Source: an uncultured Eubacteriales bacterium
GTDB lineage: Bacteria; Bacillota; Clostridia; Oscillospirales; Acutalibacteraceae
Length of the DNA stretch: 10,689 nt
Assembly (NCBI GenBank): GCA_948968885.1
Contig: CAREUR010000024.1
Coordinates: forward strand, 1 to 10,689
Direction: 5' to 3'
In this document: positions 1 through 7,339 of the stretch, one piece after another
How positions within the stretch are numbered: position 1 is the first letter of the stretch
Layout: every line of letters begins with the position of its first letter
Program-made: the position numbers and the translations under genes
Notes under the pieces: generated by a model
Databases searched by the model: none
Seen by the model: only the letters and a program-made list of their open reading frames with translations
What the model was told of the DNA's origin: nothing

Positions 1-165
1 GGAAACGGCCTCCATTTGCTTGTCCATATACTCGTCTTCGGTGAATTTGTAACCTTCCTTTTCTGCAAGGCTAACTATCTCTTTTACGTCTTTTAAGTCC
101 TTAAACTTCTCTCTCAGCTTGTTGTCCTTTGCCAAGTCCTCTATAAACTCTTTTAGCCCCTTCAT
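1..165 (-). CDS. Nif11-like leader peptide precursor (precursor 3), 3' end outside window
   Basis: This small gene is truncated by the left window edge; 55 codons are visible. It starts with MKGLKEFIEDLAKDNKLREK and continues through a block reading LAEKEGYKFTEDEY (residues 33-46), followed by MEAVS at the edge. The pattern of an amphipathic helix with an LREKF-like stretch, then A-x3-GY-x-(F/L)T-x2-E, is the hallmark of the Nif11-type leader used for NHLM/NHLP-exported RiPP precursors. The last visible residues line up with the (A/T)ISGG cleavage site of the two upstream precursors, so a Gly-Gly is expected as the next two codons and the whole core lies outside. The start is fixed by a very strong Shine-Dalgarno (AAAGGAGGG, plus-strand complement near 172-180). 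It is the third small gene after the exporter genes and 63 nt from precursor 2. That it is a Nif11-type leader is fairly secure; the product's chemistry is unknown. Confidence 0.8.
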   Translation of the reverse strand, partial: MKGLKEFIEDLAKDNKLREKFKDLKDVKEIVSLAEKEGYKFTEDEYMDKQMEAVS

Positions 166-228
166 TTCTATCCCTCCTTTTGGCCTTTTTAGCCTCCATT
201 CGGCTCAGTTAAACTTTTCGCTCAATTC

Positions 229-492
229 TCAATCGTAATAATTGTTGAAGATCTCCATAGCTTTGCCAAATGCACCGCCAGAGATTGTATTCAACGCTTC
301 TTCCGGAAGCTCGCCTGGCTCCACTCCGTCCATTACACGCGCTATGCCCAGCAAATTCTCTACAAATTCGTGCATCGGCATGCCCCCCAAATACGGCTTT
401 GCCACCAAATATGCACCTTCGGGGGTTGTTTGTCGTAAAAAATCCTCTCTCACTTGCGCGTCTTCGGTGAGTACTCTTAAAAAGTTTTCCAT
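229..492 (-). CDS. Double-glycine leader peptide precursor (precursor 2), cysteine-free 14-residue core
   Basis: The product is 87 residues. The leader (1-73) begins MENFLRVLTEDAQVREDF, has a block AKPYLGGMPMHEF at 31-43 shared with precursor 1, and ends in NTISGG (68-73), a typical C39 cleavage site. The predicted core is AFGKAMEIFNNYYD (74-87). It has no Cys, Ser or Thr but has two adjacent Tyr, two Asn, two Phe and one Lys, so lanthionine, sactionine and azole chemistry are excluded in the core. It may be exported unmodified or altered by chemistry that does not need those residues. The leader is related to the Nif11/NHLP class but lacks the GY-x-F-T signature of precursor 3. The Shine-Dalgarno is moderate (AGAGG, 9-nt spacing). 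It lies 70 nt after precursor 1 on the same strand and is probably co-transcribed. That it is a precursor is likely from the leader and context; the function (bacteriocin, signal or other) is unknown. Confidence 0.8.
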   Translation of the reverse strand: MENFLRVLTEDAQVREDFLRQTTPEGAYLVAKPYLGGMPMHEFVENLLGIARVMDGVEPGELPEEALNTISGGAFGKAMEIFNNYYD

Positions 493-527
493 GCTTTACG
501 CCTCTTTTTTATGATTTTATCTTTCAT
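477..527 (-). CDS. Possible 16-residue basic mini-ORF overlapping the start of precursor 2
   Basis: Between precursors 1 and 2 there is an ATG at 527 preceded by a plausible Shine-Dalgarno (AAAAGGTG, 4-nt spacer). It encodes MKDKIIKKRRKAWKTF and stops at 477, overlapping the first codons of precursor 2 in another frame. It could be a coupling leader for precursor 2 translation or a tiny cationic peptide. The A/G-rich sequence just before any Shine-Dalgarno naturally translates to Lys/Arg, so this may be chance. Listed only as a weak candidate. Confidence 0.15.
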   Translation of the reverse strand: MKDKIIKKRRKAWKTF

Positions 528-562
528 AAAACACCTTTTCCAAAAGACTTCAGGCACATCTA

Positions 563-850
563 TTAAAATAGCCCATCCTCTAGGTTTGCCAGCATAAACA
601 GCACTTCGGTAAAAATATTCGTGCTGCCCCCGCTTATTGCCTCTAGGTCTTGGTTTAGCAACTCTTTTCTGTAGCTAACCTTATTGTGAATGGTGGTTAG
701 CGCTTCTTTAAACTCCTCAAAGCTTATGCCCTCTATATACGGCTTAGCCATAGTATACCCTTCGTAGGCCGTTTTAGCCGATGCGAACTCCTCTCTAAAC
801 TCCTCATCTTTCATGAGTCTTTTAAAGAATTCTCTCAAACTCTCGCTCAT
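563..850 (-). CDS. Double-glycine leader peptide precursor (precursor 1), hydrophobic cysteine-free core
   Basis: The product is 95 residues from the ATG at 850. A GTG at 859 is also in frame but lies on the Shine-Dalgarno, so 850 is preferred. The leader is helical and charged (MSESLREFFKRLMKDEEF at the start), carries AKPYIEGISFEEF at 35-47 parallel to precursor 2, and ends LEAISGG (69-75). The predicted core, residues 76-95, is STNIFTEVLFMLANLEDGLF: hydrophobic, no Cys, net negative, with one Ser and two Thr. Without Cys no lanthionine can form inside the core. The gene starts only 12 nt after the second ABC exporter gene, and its Shine-Dalgarno (AAGGGG) overlaps that gene's TAA stop, which suggests translational coupling. 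Context and the Gly-Gly site make it a substrate of the adjacent C39 exporter. A two-peptide partnership with precursor 2 is possible but unproven. Confidence 0.82.
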   Translation of the reverse strand: MSESLREFFKRLMKDEEFREEFASAKTAYEGYTMAKPYIEGISFEEFKEALTTIHNKVSYRKELLNQDLEAISGGSTNIFTEVLFMLANLEDGLF

Positions 851-858
851 AAATATCA

Positions 859-864
859 CCCCTT
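859..864 (-). promoter_or_regulatory. Shine-Dalgarno of precursor 1 overlapping the ABC2 stop codon
   Basis: On the minus strand the sequence TAAGGGGTGATATTTATG holds the TAA stop of the second exporter gene, the AAGGGG ribosome binding site that shares its AA, and the ATG at 850 with an 8-nt spacer. This decides the start of precursor 1 (ATG at 850 rather than the in-frame GTG at 859) and points to translational coupling between exporter and precursor. Confidence 0.7.
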
Positions 865-3049
865 ACACTATCTGACGTTTTGCCAATTCTGCAAAATATC
901 CGTCTTTTTGCATCAGTTCGTCGTAGGTCCCCTCTTCTACTACTTTGCCTTTGTGCAGATAGATTATCCTGTCGCACTGCTTTATTGTGGACAATCTGTG
1001 CGCAATGACTATTCTTGTAATGTCCATTTTTGAGAGCGTTTCTACAACTGTGGCCTGCGTTATATTGTCCAGTGCGCTGGTTGCTTCGTCAAACATCAGC
1101 AAGTTCGGCGATGATATCAATGCTCTGGCTATCATTATTCTCTGCTTTTGACCTCCAGAAAGCCCTCCGCCATCTTCTGCAACCATCGTATGCATGCCCA
1201 TTGGCATTGCTTTTATGTCTTCTGCGCAGCCTGCTTTCTCTGCCGCTGCCCAGGCTTCGTCTATGGTTGCCGACGGATTCGTTATTGTTATGTTTGAGAA
1301 AATGCTGTCGGAGAACATGGATCCGTTTTGCAAAACTATTCCTATATTTCTTCTCACGCTATGCAGATCCAGATTTCTTAGGTTTTGGTCGTCGTAAAAG
1401 ACCGCGCCCGACTCTGGTTCTTCAAAGCCTAGTAATAATCTAAATAATGTTGACTTTCCGCAGCCTGTAGAACCCACTATGCCTAGGTATTCTCCGGGCT
1501 TTATGGACAGGTTCAGGCCGTTTATGATTAGCGGTCCGTCGGGAGTATAGCGGAACTTCAGATTGTTTATATCGATTTTTCCGCTTATGTGGTCGATTCG
1601 CTCTTTGCTTTCGTTAGACTCCGGCACTTCTTTTAAAATCGGTGCCAGCATCTCTATAGATGGCTTCAGGTTCGCAATTAACATAACTATGCTTGCAATT
1701 TGCGTTATCGAGGATAAAAATGCTCCATACGCTGCGTTAAATGCGATATAGTCTGCCGGTGCCAAGTTGTTTTGGTACACGATGAAGTAAATTAGCATTG
1801 TGCCGCCCAAGTTGATTGCTGCGCTCACGGCGTCTGCTATTTTTATAAACAAATTCGGGTTAAACTTTATCTGCGCAAGCTTAGAGTACACGTCTGCCCA
1901 CTTCGAGAACGCTCTAACCTCTGCCCCGGCCAGCTTTATCTTGGAGACGCCCGTAAACAGCTGATAGACTAGTCCCGAAAGTTGCGGCGAATACTGGCAT
2001 GCTTTCTTGTTGAGTTTTGTGTTAAGCCAAGCATTTAGCAACGACGTGCCTACCATCAAAGATATAATTAAAATTGTTGGTAAAAGCAGTGCTGCCGAAA
2101 GTGACGCGATCTGGCCCAAATACACAAACGAGAAAACTGCTGTTAACACCGTTGGAATCAGGCTACCGCTTAATGTTTGGCATATTGAGTTTAATATGAA
2201 TGTTCGCGAGGCTAAGTCGCCCGAACTAAACCTCTTAAAAAAGCTGATTGGCAAGTTTAATAGCCGTATCCACAGCGCGCCCTGCGTTCCAAACTGGATT
2301 TTGTCGCCTATTCGCAGGATCCACAATGTTTGAAACAGGTTGAATGCCGTTGTGGAAACCATTACTCCCACCAGAAGTGCCATTAGCGGGTAAATGTCTT
2401 GGATGGTCCCGGATGGAATGATGGTGTTAAAGATTAACTGATTTATTGCCGGCGAAACGAGTCCCAAAAGCGCGGCGGCTAGCGCCAAGACCATTAGAAA
2501 CGCTATGTCGAATTTTGTGAACGTTTTCATGATATATTTTATGAAGTCTTTGATGCTCATCGATGTCGTTGGGAACGGCTTATAGAAGCAATAGCCTTCG
2601 CCAGATATGTTTTTGGCTGTTCTTCTATTTATTTTTACGGGTTCTCCGGTTTTTGGGTCGATATAGCAATATCCGCCAAACCGCAGCGGCACCAAGCAGA
2701 TTATGTCTCCGTCTGGAGTATAGGCCACTACTGGGCCTTCGCCTCTTGTCCACCATTTTCGGCTCAGCACAACCTTTCTTCTGGTTAGGCCTGTTCTACC
2801 AAGCACCGTGTCTAGCAGCCCTTCGTCTTCTAGCACGTTCTTCGGTAGCTCTATATGCGCGATGCTATAATAGTCCGTTACCTGATCTATCGCGTTTATG
2901 AGTTGGTCTGACTGCTGGTCTAGCGTCACTGTCTTTTTTGGGTTCTTGTCGCCAGAGCCAAGCGCCGTATCTTCTATTAACTCACACGAGAGCTTAAAGA
3001 TCTCTTGCTCTCTTCTTTTTTGCTTTTTAACCTTCTCCGAAAAGTTCAT
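863..3049 (-). CDS. NHLM/NHLP bacteriocin export ABC transporter, permease/ATPase subunit (ABC2, no peptidase)
   Basis: This is a 728-residue half-transporter and the second ABC protein of an NHLM-type peptide exporter. Residues 1-165 form a soluble N-terminal region without C39 residues. It contains the WWTRGEGPVVAYTPDGD stretch (99-115) and the YIDPKTGEPV segment (129-138) typical of this family, ending in FYKPFP before the membrane part. Transmembrane helices lie between about 180 and 470. The ATPase domain (about 490-728) has Walker A GSTGCGKST (526-534), signature LSGGQKQR (630-637), Walker B LLMFDEATSALD (650-661) and switch His684, so it should be catalytically competent. It probably works with the adjacent C39 exporter, as a heterodimer or in series. 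It starts 21 nt after that gene with an excellent Shine-Dalgarno (AAGGAGGG) and is followed after 12 nt by precursor 1. Many members of this family, from memory, are longer at the N-terminus, so this is a compact version. The family call is firm; the exact peptide handled is inferred from the neighbours. Confidence 0.92.
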   Translation of the reverse strand: MNFSEKVKKQKRREQEIFKLSCELIEDTALGSGDKNPKKTVTLDQQSDQLINAIDQVTDYYSIAHIELPKNVLEDEGLLDTVLGRTGLTRRKVVLSRKWWTRGEGPVVAYTPDGDIICLVPLRFGGYCYIDPKTGEPVKINRRTAKNISGEGYCFYKPFPTTSMSIKDFIKYIMKTFTKFDIAFLMVLALAAALLGLVSPAINQLIFNTIIPSGTIQDIYPLMALLVGVMVSTTAFNLFQTLWILRIGDKIQFGTQGALWIRLLNLPISFFKRFSSGDLASRTFILNSICQTLSGSLIPTVLTAVFSFVYLGQIASLSAALLLPTILIISLMVGTSLLNAWLNTKLNKKACQYSPQLSGLVYQLFTGVSKIKLAGAEVRAFSKWADVYSKLAQIKFNPNLFIKIADAVSAAINLGGTMLIYFIVYQNNLAPADYIAFNAAYGAFLSSITQIASIVMLIANLKPSIEMLAPILKEVPESNESKERIDHISGKIDINNLKFRYTPDGPLIINGLNLSIKPGEYLGIVGSTGCGKSTLFRLLLGFEEPESGAVFYDDQNLRNLDLHSVRRNIGIVLQNGSMFSDSIFSNITITNPSATIDEAWAAAEKAGCAEDIKAMPMGMHTMVAEDGGGLSGGQKQRIMIARALISSPNLLMFDEATSALDNITQATVVETLSKMDITRIVIAHRLSTIKQCDRIIYLHKGKVVEEGTYDELMQKDGYFAELAKRQIV

Positions 3050-3070
3050 CTGTTTTCCCTCCTTCCTGAT

Positions 3071-5242
3071 TTATTCTGTTCTTACTAGCTCTGCGTATTT
3101 TCCGTTTAGCTTGATTAGCTCCTCATGCGTTCCGCGCTCTACCACGTGCCCGTACTCTAGCATGATTATTTCGTCTGCGTCCCGTATGGTTGAGAGTCTA
3201 TGCGCAACCACAAAGCATGTAATGCCTCTGCGTTTTACCGCGTCCATGACTCTTTTTTCTGTTGTCGGATCCAGTGCCGAAGTCGCTTCGTCCAAGATCA
3301 TTATTGTTGGATCTATTACGAACGAACGAGCTATCTCGAATCTCTGCCGTTGTCCGCCTGAGAAATCCTTTCCGTTCTCAACCAGCACGTGCTCGTAACC
3401 ATTTGGTCGGTTCATTATATCTTCGTGAATTTGTGCGTCTTGTGCGGCCTGAATCAGCGCAGAATCGTCTATGCTGTCGTCCCACATCGTGATATTATTT
3501 CTGATGGTATCTTGGAACATCGTGACGTCCTGGTCTACCATTGCTAGTGAACCCCGAAACACATTTCTGTCTATATCTTTTCGTTCCTTTCCATCAAACA
3601 AAACCCTGCCCTCTCTTGGCTCATACAGCCCGGCAATTATCTTTGCGATTGTGGATTTACCACTACCACTGCCGCCCACCAGAGCTACCATTTGGCCTTT
3701 TTCTACATGCAGGCTAAAGTCCTCTATTAGCGGGTTGGCTAGCGGACTATATGCAAAGGTTAAATTTTGGATATCCACGCAACCGTCCAGCTTTTTATAT
3801 TCTGTCTTGCTGTCGGGCTCATTTGCTAGGTCTATATACACGTCCGGCTCATAGTTCATGACGTCTTCGACACGCTCCATGTCTCCGCTAACCGACTGGA
3901 TGGTTTGTCCTATGCCCACCAGCGAGTTAACCGGGCTCAAAAACGAGCTCATAAAGCCTTGGAAAGCCATCAAAGAACCGATTGTGAATCTTCCGATCAG
4001 GATGTTATATACTCCCAGCAACAAAATTGCCGTGTTTGCAAGCCCTTGCAACAGCGTTGGCACTGCACCTATACAGCTGTTTCGCTCGGTTATTCTTTGC
4101 ACCGCGTTGCTAAACTTGGTTTGATATCCTATCCATTTTTGAAAGTAACCTGCCTCGCAACCGCTCGACTTGATCGTCTCTATCATGCTTACGCCGGCTA
4201 CTGTTGAGCCTTGCAATTTTCCTGCGTCTCTGGACATTGCTTTGTTGTCGTTTTCGTTTTTCTCCGAAACCATCTTTATAATGAAGATATTCAACAGCGC
4301 CACCACCAGGCAGATCATCGTCATGGTCACGTCGTAGTACATCAGTATTGCAAAGTACACGACTATCATGATGACGTTTAGCACTATTGGTGCTACGGTT
4401 GTGCATATTGTATCTGCGATTGTGTCGTTGCTGCTCTGGCGCGAGCTTATGTCTCCTGCAAACCTCTGCGAGAAAAACTCAACTGGCATCCTCAAAACGT
4501 GCCACATGAATTCTGTGCCCGACGTGATGCTCATTTTTCCCCTTATCTTCAAGAGGTACACCGACTGGAACGTCTGCAGCACAAACGAGATCACCAAGGT
4601 TATTCCCATTGCCTGCAATAGCGGCATCATCATGCTTTTGTCGGTCGAGACCAGGATTTTATCTGTAAATATCTGCGAAAACAGCGACGTTACCGAGCTT
4701 GCAATCGCCAACAAAAATCCTGTTATCAAGATAAACACAAGCGGCGTTACCGCTCCATGCAGACGGTTTAGCAAAAAGCCCATTATGCTCTTCTTTTGGC
4801 CGTCTGCTACAAATGTGTCGGACTTTTCAAACGTGAGCACTATGCCCGTAAACGACTTCTCAAATTCCTCCATTGGCACTCTTCTGCGCCCCGAAGCTGG
4901 GTCCGCTAAAATTGCATCGTTCTTGCTAAAGCCACATAATACCACAAAATGGTTGAAGTTCCAATGAATTATGGCCGGAAACTGCACGTTTTCTTTGAGC
5001 TTCTCTATATCGTTATACGAAAAGCCTTTGGCGGTTAGGCCGTTATGCCTTGCTGCTGCCAACACGTTCTTTGCGTTACAGCCATCTCGCGAGACACTAC
5101 ACTCAAGCCTTAGCTTCTCTAGCGGAATGTACTTCTTATAATAAGCAAATATCATAGCCAGCGAAGCTGCGCCACACTCCAGCGCTTCCATTTGTAGAAT
5201 TATAGGTACTTTTTTTACGTTATTATTAGGCATATTTTCCAT
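3071..5242 (-). CDS. NHLM/NHLP bacteriocin export ABC transporter, C39 peptidase/permease/ATPase subunit (ABC1)
   Basis: This 723-residue protein combines three functions: it cleaves leader peptides after Gly-Gly and exports the core using ATP. The N-terminal C39 papain-like peptidase (about 10-140) shows Gln17 (oxyanion hole), catalytic Cys23 in ALECGAASLAMI, His98 in HWNFNHFVVLCGF and Asp114 in LADPASGRR, so the triad is intact. The transmembrane domain spans about 165-450. The ATPase (about 485-723) has Walker A GGSGSGKS (523-530), signature FSGGQRQR (627-634), Walker B IMILDEATSALD (647-658) and switch His681. An ATG three codons downstream is possible, but the ATG at 5242 has the better Shine-Dalgarno (AAGGAGAAAGG). 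It lies 27 nt after the HlyD gene and 21 nt before ABC2. The substrates are most likely the ISGG-ending precursors at 563-850 and 229-492 and the Nif11-like one at 1-165. The family call is secure. Confidence 0.95.
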   Translation of the reverse strand: MENMPNNNVKKVPIILQMEALECGAASLAMIFAYYKKYIPLEKLRLECSVSRDGCNAKNVLAAARHNGLTAKGFSYNDIEKLKENVQFPAIIHWNFNHFVVLCGFSKNDAILADPASGRRRVPMEEFEKSFTGIVLTFEKSDTFVADGQKKSIMGFLLNRLHGAVTPLVFILITGFLLAIASSVTSLFSQIFTDKILVSTDKSMMMPLLQAMGITLVISFVLQTFQSVYLLKIRGKMSITSGTEFMWHVLRMPVEFFSQRFAGDISSRQSSNDTIADTICTTVAPIVLNVIMIVVYFAILMYYDVTMTMICLVVALLNIFIIKMVSEKNENDNKAMSRDAGKLQGSTVAGVSMIETIKSSGCEAGYFQKWIGYQTKFSNAVQRITERNSCIGAVPTLLQGLANTAILLLGVYNILIGRFTIGSLMAFQGFMSSFLSPVNSLVGIGQTIQSVSGDMERVEDVMNYEPDVYIDLANEPDSKTEYKKLDGCVDIQNLTFAYSPLANPLIEDFSLHVEKGQMVALVGGSGSGKSTIAKIIAGLYEPREGRVLFDGKERKDIDRNVFRGSLAMVDQDVTMFQDTIRNNITMWDDSIDDSALIQAAQDAQIHEDIMNRPNGYEHVLVENGKDFSGGQRQRFEIARSFVIDPTIMILDEATSALDPTTEKRVMDAVKRRGITCFVVAHRLSTIRDADEIIMLEYGHVVERGTHEELIKLNGKYAELVRTE

Positions 5243-5269
5243 CCTTTCTCCTTTTTTAGGCGTTTTTTC

Positions 5270-6169
5270 TTAGTTTACAATAAACATACTAATTGGATGC
5301 GTTGTTCCCAATATAAACTTAACGCTACAGAGTGTACCTATCTCTACTGGAAGGTTTTGTGCGCCCTTTTGATTAGAGCATTCAAAGCCACAGCGTGTAG
5401 ATGAGTCTACATTTAGCCTGATTACAACTCTTACACAGTTGCTTGAGGTTATTAAATACTCGTTATATTTAGTTGTTCCTAAATCTTTCTTTATTATCTC
5501 TTCTGTTACTATTGTGTTGCCTATGCTTGTTATTTTACCCAATATATAGCCGTATTCTTCTCTTGGGTAGCCCGAAATCGAGATCTGCACGTCTCCACCT
5601 ATTCTCAAGTTATTTGCTATTTCTTGGGGAATATATGCTATTACCTCTTTGGAGCCCGACATGTTCTCTTCCGAATAGTTAACCGTAACTTGTTGGCCTT
5701 CTGCTATTGTGTCTCCAACCGATGGCACACTATTTACGACTCCGCTTCTGCTTGCCGTTACAAACGAATTTATAATATACTGATACCTCAAAGCATCCAC
5801 TGTTGTGCCCGATCCGCCTTGTGATCTTGCTGCTTTTATTTGTGCTAACAATTCTTCATCTGGAATCACAGCCAGCACGTCGCCTTTATCTACGCGCTCG
5901 TTTTCGCCCACCAGCACGTCGGCTACTCTTCCGTTTACTACCGAATTCTCAATCCATACGCCGTCCGGCGAAAACACTATTCCTGTGATGTCCACTCCGC
6001 TAGAAATGTTCCCAGTAAATGCCCAGATTCCTACTCCCAAAACAAAGCTTATTATTGCTATCAATATGACCCATGCAAACGGTTTGGTAACCCGGATGTG
6101 CTGGTCTAATTGTTCTGGGTTCGAAACTGTTTCTAGTGCGGTTTTTCGAAACAATTTATTTTCTGCCAT
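5270..6169 (-). CDS. NHLM bacteriocin system secretion protein, HlyD/MFP type, short form
   Basis: This 299-residue membrane fusion (adaptor) protein is predicted to assist the adjacent ABC exporters. After a cytoplasmic N-terminus (1-30) there is one transmembrane helix (about 31-51), then an extracytoplasmic part. Two lipoyl-like half motifs are visible, around 74-105 (NGRVADVLVGENERVDKGDVLAVI) and 138-162 (SRSGVVNSVPSVGDTIAEGQ), followed by a beta-barrel-like region. Only about 30 residues (106-137) separate the halves, so the long coiled-coil hairpin of Gram-negative HlyD proteins is absent, as expected for a cell without an outer membrane. The distal part has four Cys (245, 260, 264, 281) that could form disulfides or bind metal, which is speculation. 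The start has a very strong Shine-Dalgarno (AAGGAGGAGG). It sits 20 nt after the lipoprotein gene and 27 nt before the C39 exporter. Confidence 0.88.
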   Translation of the reverse strand: MAENKLFRKTALETVSNPEQLDQHIRVTKPFAWVILIAIISFVLGVGIWAFTGNISSGVDITGIVFSPDGVWIENSVVNGRVADVLVGENERVDKGDVLAVIPDEELLAQIKAARSQGGSGTTVDALRYQYIINSFVTASRSGVVNSVPSVGDTIAEGQQVTVNYSEENMSGSKEVIAYIPQEIANNLRIGGDVQISISGYPREEYGYILGKITSIGNTIVTEEIIKKDLGTTKYNEYLITSSNCVRVVIRLNVDSSTRCGFECSNQKGAQNLPVEIGTLCSVKFILGTTHPISMFIVN

Positions 6170-6189
6170 TTTTATTCCTCCTCCTTAAC

Positions 6190-7329
6190 TTAGACCATTC
6201 TGTACATCTGGCCATTTTTAACCGTCCAATAGTTTGGATCTTCCTCTAGCTGACCTTTTGCATTAAACTTGACATCTGTTACGCCCGGGTAGCCCTCTGT
6301 GGACTTCATGTGCTTCATGAATTCTTGTGCGTCACCAGATTGCTTTACATTTTGAGCGATCATATGGACAAAGTCATAAGCCTGCGCTGTAACGCTCGTT
6401 ATGTCGAGCCCTATTTCGTCCATTACCTTCTTTTCGTACTTATTATAGAAAGCTTGCAGCTTCTCTTCGTGCGCCACGCCATAAGATCCAGCTACAATCA
6501 TTCCTTCGAGTGAATCTTTATACTCGCTCATCAGAGCTAGGTCGTTAAACTGTGCGTCTCCCAAAATCAGGATGTTTTTGTTTTGAGACTTAATCATCTG
6601 AATAACCTCGCATGCCCATTCTGGGTCGTCAAAAGAGATCAGCGCTGCCTGCACACCTAGGGTATTCCATCTGTCCCACACCGCTGCAAACTCGCTAACC
6701 CTGTTTGGGCCTGCTGTTGAATCCAACAAGTACACCGATTTGCTGTCTGTGGCGGCGTTGTTAAAGCCTCGTGCTAGCATGTTCTCGTACTGGCTAGAAG
6801 AGTGAGCCGTTGCCACCCACTTTATGCCCATTGACTCGCACAACTTAGCCAGAGCCTTGCCTGCTGCCTCTGCCGAAATGACGCCCGCCAACACATAGCT
6901 ATAGTTCTTGTTCATCGTGCTGTCGAACACTTCGTTTACTATTATTAATGGCTTGCCGGCTTGCTCAAAGATATCTGCCACGCTCTCTACTGTGTCGGAG
7001 TTCTGCAGCGTGAAAGCTAAAGTATATTTGCCGTCTTTGGCCACATCTTTTGCCAACGCTACGCCATTATCGCGGCTTTTTCCGTCATCGATTTTTTCGT
7101 AGGTCACGGTTACTCCCGACTCCTTCAGCTCCTTAATCGCCAGGTCCATTCCTACAAAAAAGTCCTGTCTTTTTTCAAACTGCTCTGCCGACCCCAAAAC
7201 CGCCATCTTTATTTCGGCCGATTCTCCATACTTTGGCGCTGCGTCTTTGTCCGACGAGCCGCACCCCGCGAAAACTGTCATAGAAAAAATTAAAACCAAT
7301 ACTAATCCTAAAATCTTGTTCTTTTTCAT
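6190..7329 (-). CDS. LivJ-type ABC transporter substrate-binding lipoprotein, orphan, first gene of the peptide-export operon
   Basis: This is a 379-residue lipoprotein from the ATG at 7329, or 383 residues from the in-frame ATG at 7341. I prefer 7329 because GGAG lies 6 nt before it and the product then begins with a classical MKKNK signal. The signal peptide (1-22) ends in the lipobox VFAGC with Cys23 as lipidation site. The mature part is a two-lobed type I periplasmic-binding fold of the LivJ/amino-acid receptor family: a strand IKMAVLGSAEQF, then FFVGMDLAIKELKESGVTV, an interlobe segment around KPLIIVNEVFDS, and a C-terminal YWTVKNGQMYRMV. The ligand cannot be read from sequence. No permease or ATPase for import is present; the 20-nt gap to HlyD puts it in the exporter operon. 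It might bind a peptide or amino acid linked to the exported product, act as an immunity or sensing protein, or be an unrelated importer component. The family call is good; its role here is inference. Confidence 0.85.
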   Translation of the reverse strand: MKKNKILGLVLVLIFSMTVFAGCGSSDKDAAPKYGESAEIKMAVLGSAEQFEKRQDFFVGMDLAIKELKESGVTVTYEKIDDGKSRDNGVALAKDVAKDGKYTLAFTLQNSDTVESVADIFEQAGKPLIIVNEVFDSTMNKNYSYVLAGVISAEAAGKALAKLCESMGIKWVATAHSSSQYENMLARGFNNAATDSKSVYLLDSTAGPNRVSEFAAVWDRWNTLGVQAALISFDDPEWACEVIQMIKSQNKNILILGDAQFNDLALMSEYKDSLEGMIVAGSYGVAHEEKLQAFYNKYEKKVMDEIGLDITSVTAQAYDFVHMIAQNVKQSGDAQEFMKHMKSTEGYPGVTDVKFNAKGQLEEDPNYWTVKNGQMYRMV

Positions 7330-7335
7330 TTCTGA

Positions 7336-7339
7336 CTCC
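7336..7339 (-). promoter_or_regulatory. Shine-Dalgarno choosing the start of the substrate-binding lipoprotein
   Basis: GGAG on the minus strand with a TCAGAA spacer before the ATG at 7329. The alternative ATG at 7341 is preceded only by GGTAGAGAA, a weaker match. The choice changes the N-terminus by four residues only. Confidence 0.5.

Noticed and set aside
101..199. Minus-strand 32-residue basic frame (MEAKKAKRRDR...) overlapping precursor 3
   Set aside because: It has no good ribosome binding site of its own and its basic composition comes from translating the purine-rich Shine-Dalgarno region of precursor 3.
507..531. 8-bp inverted repeat TTTTATGA / TCATAAAA between precursors 1 and 2
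   Set aside because: The stem is almost all A-T with a 9-nt loop and its U-run is weak; too unstable to call a terminator or processing site.
4368..4967. Open frame of 199 codons on the plus strand
   Set aside because: It is antisense to the C39 exporter gene, has no convincing ribosome binding site and no recognisable protein features.
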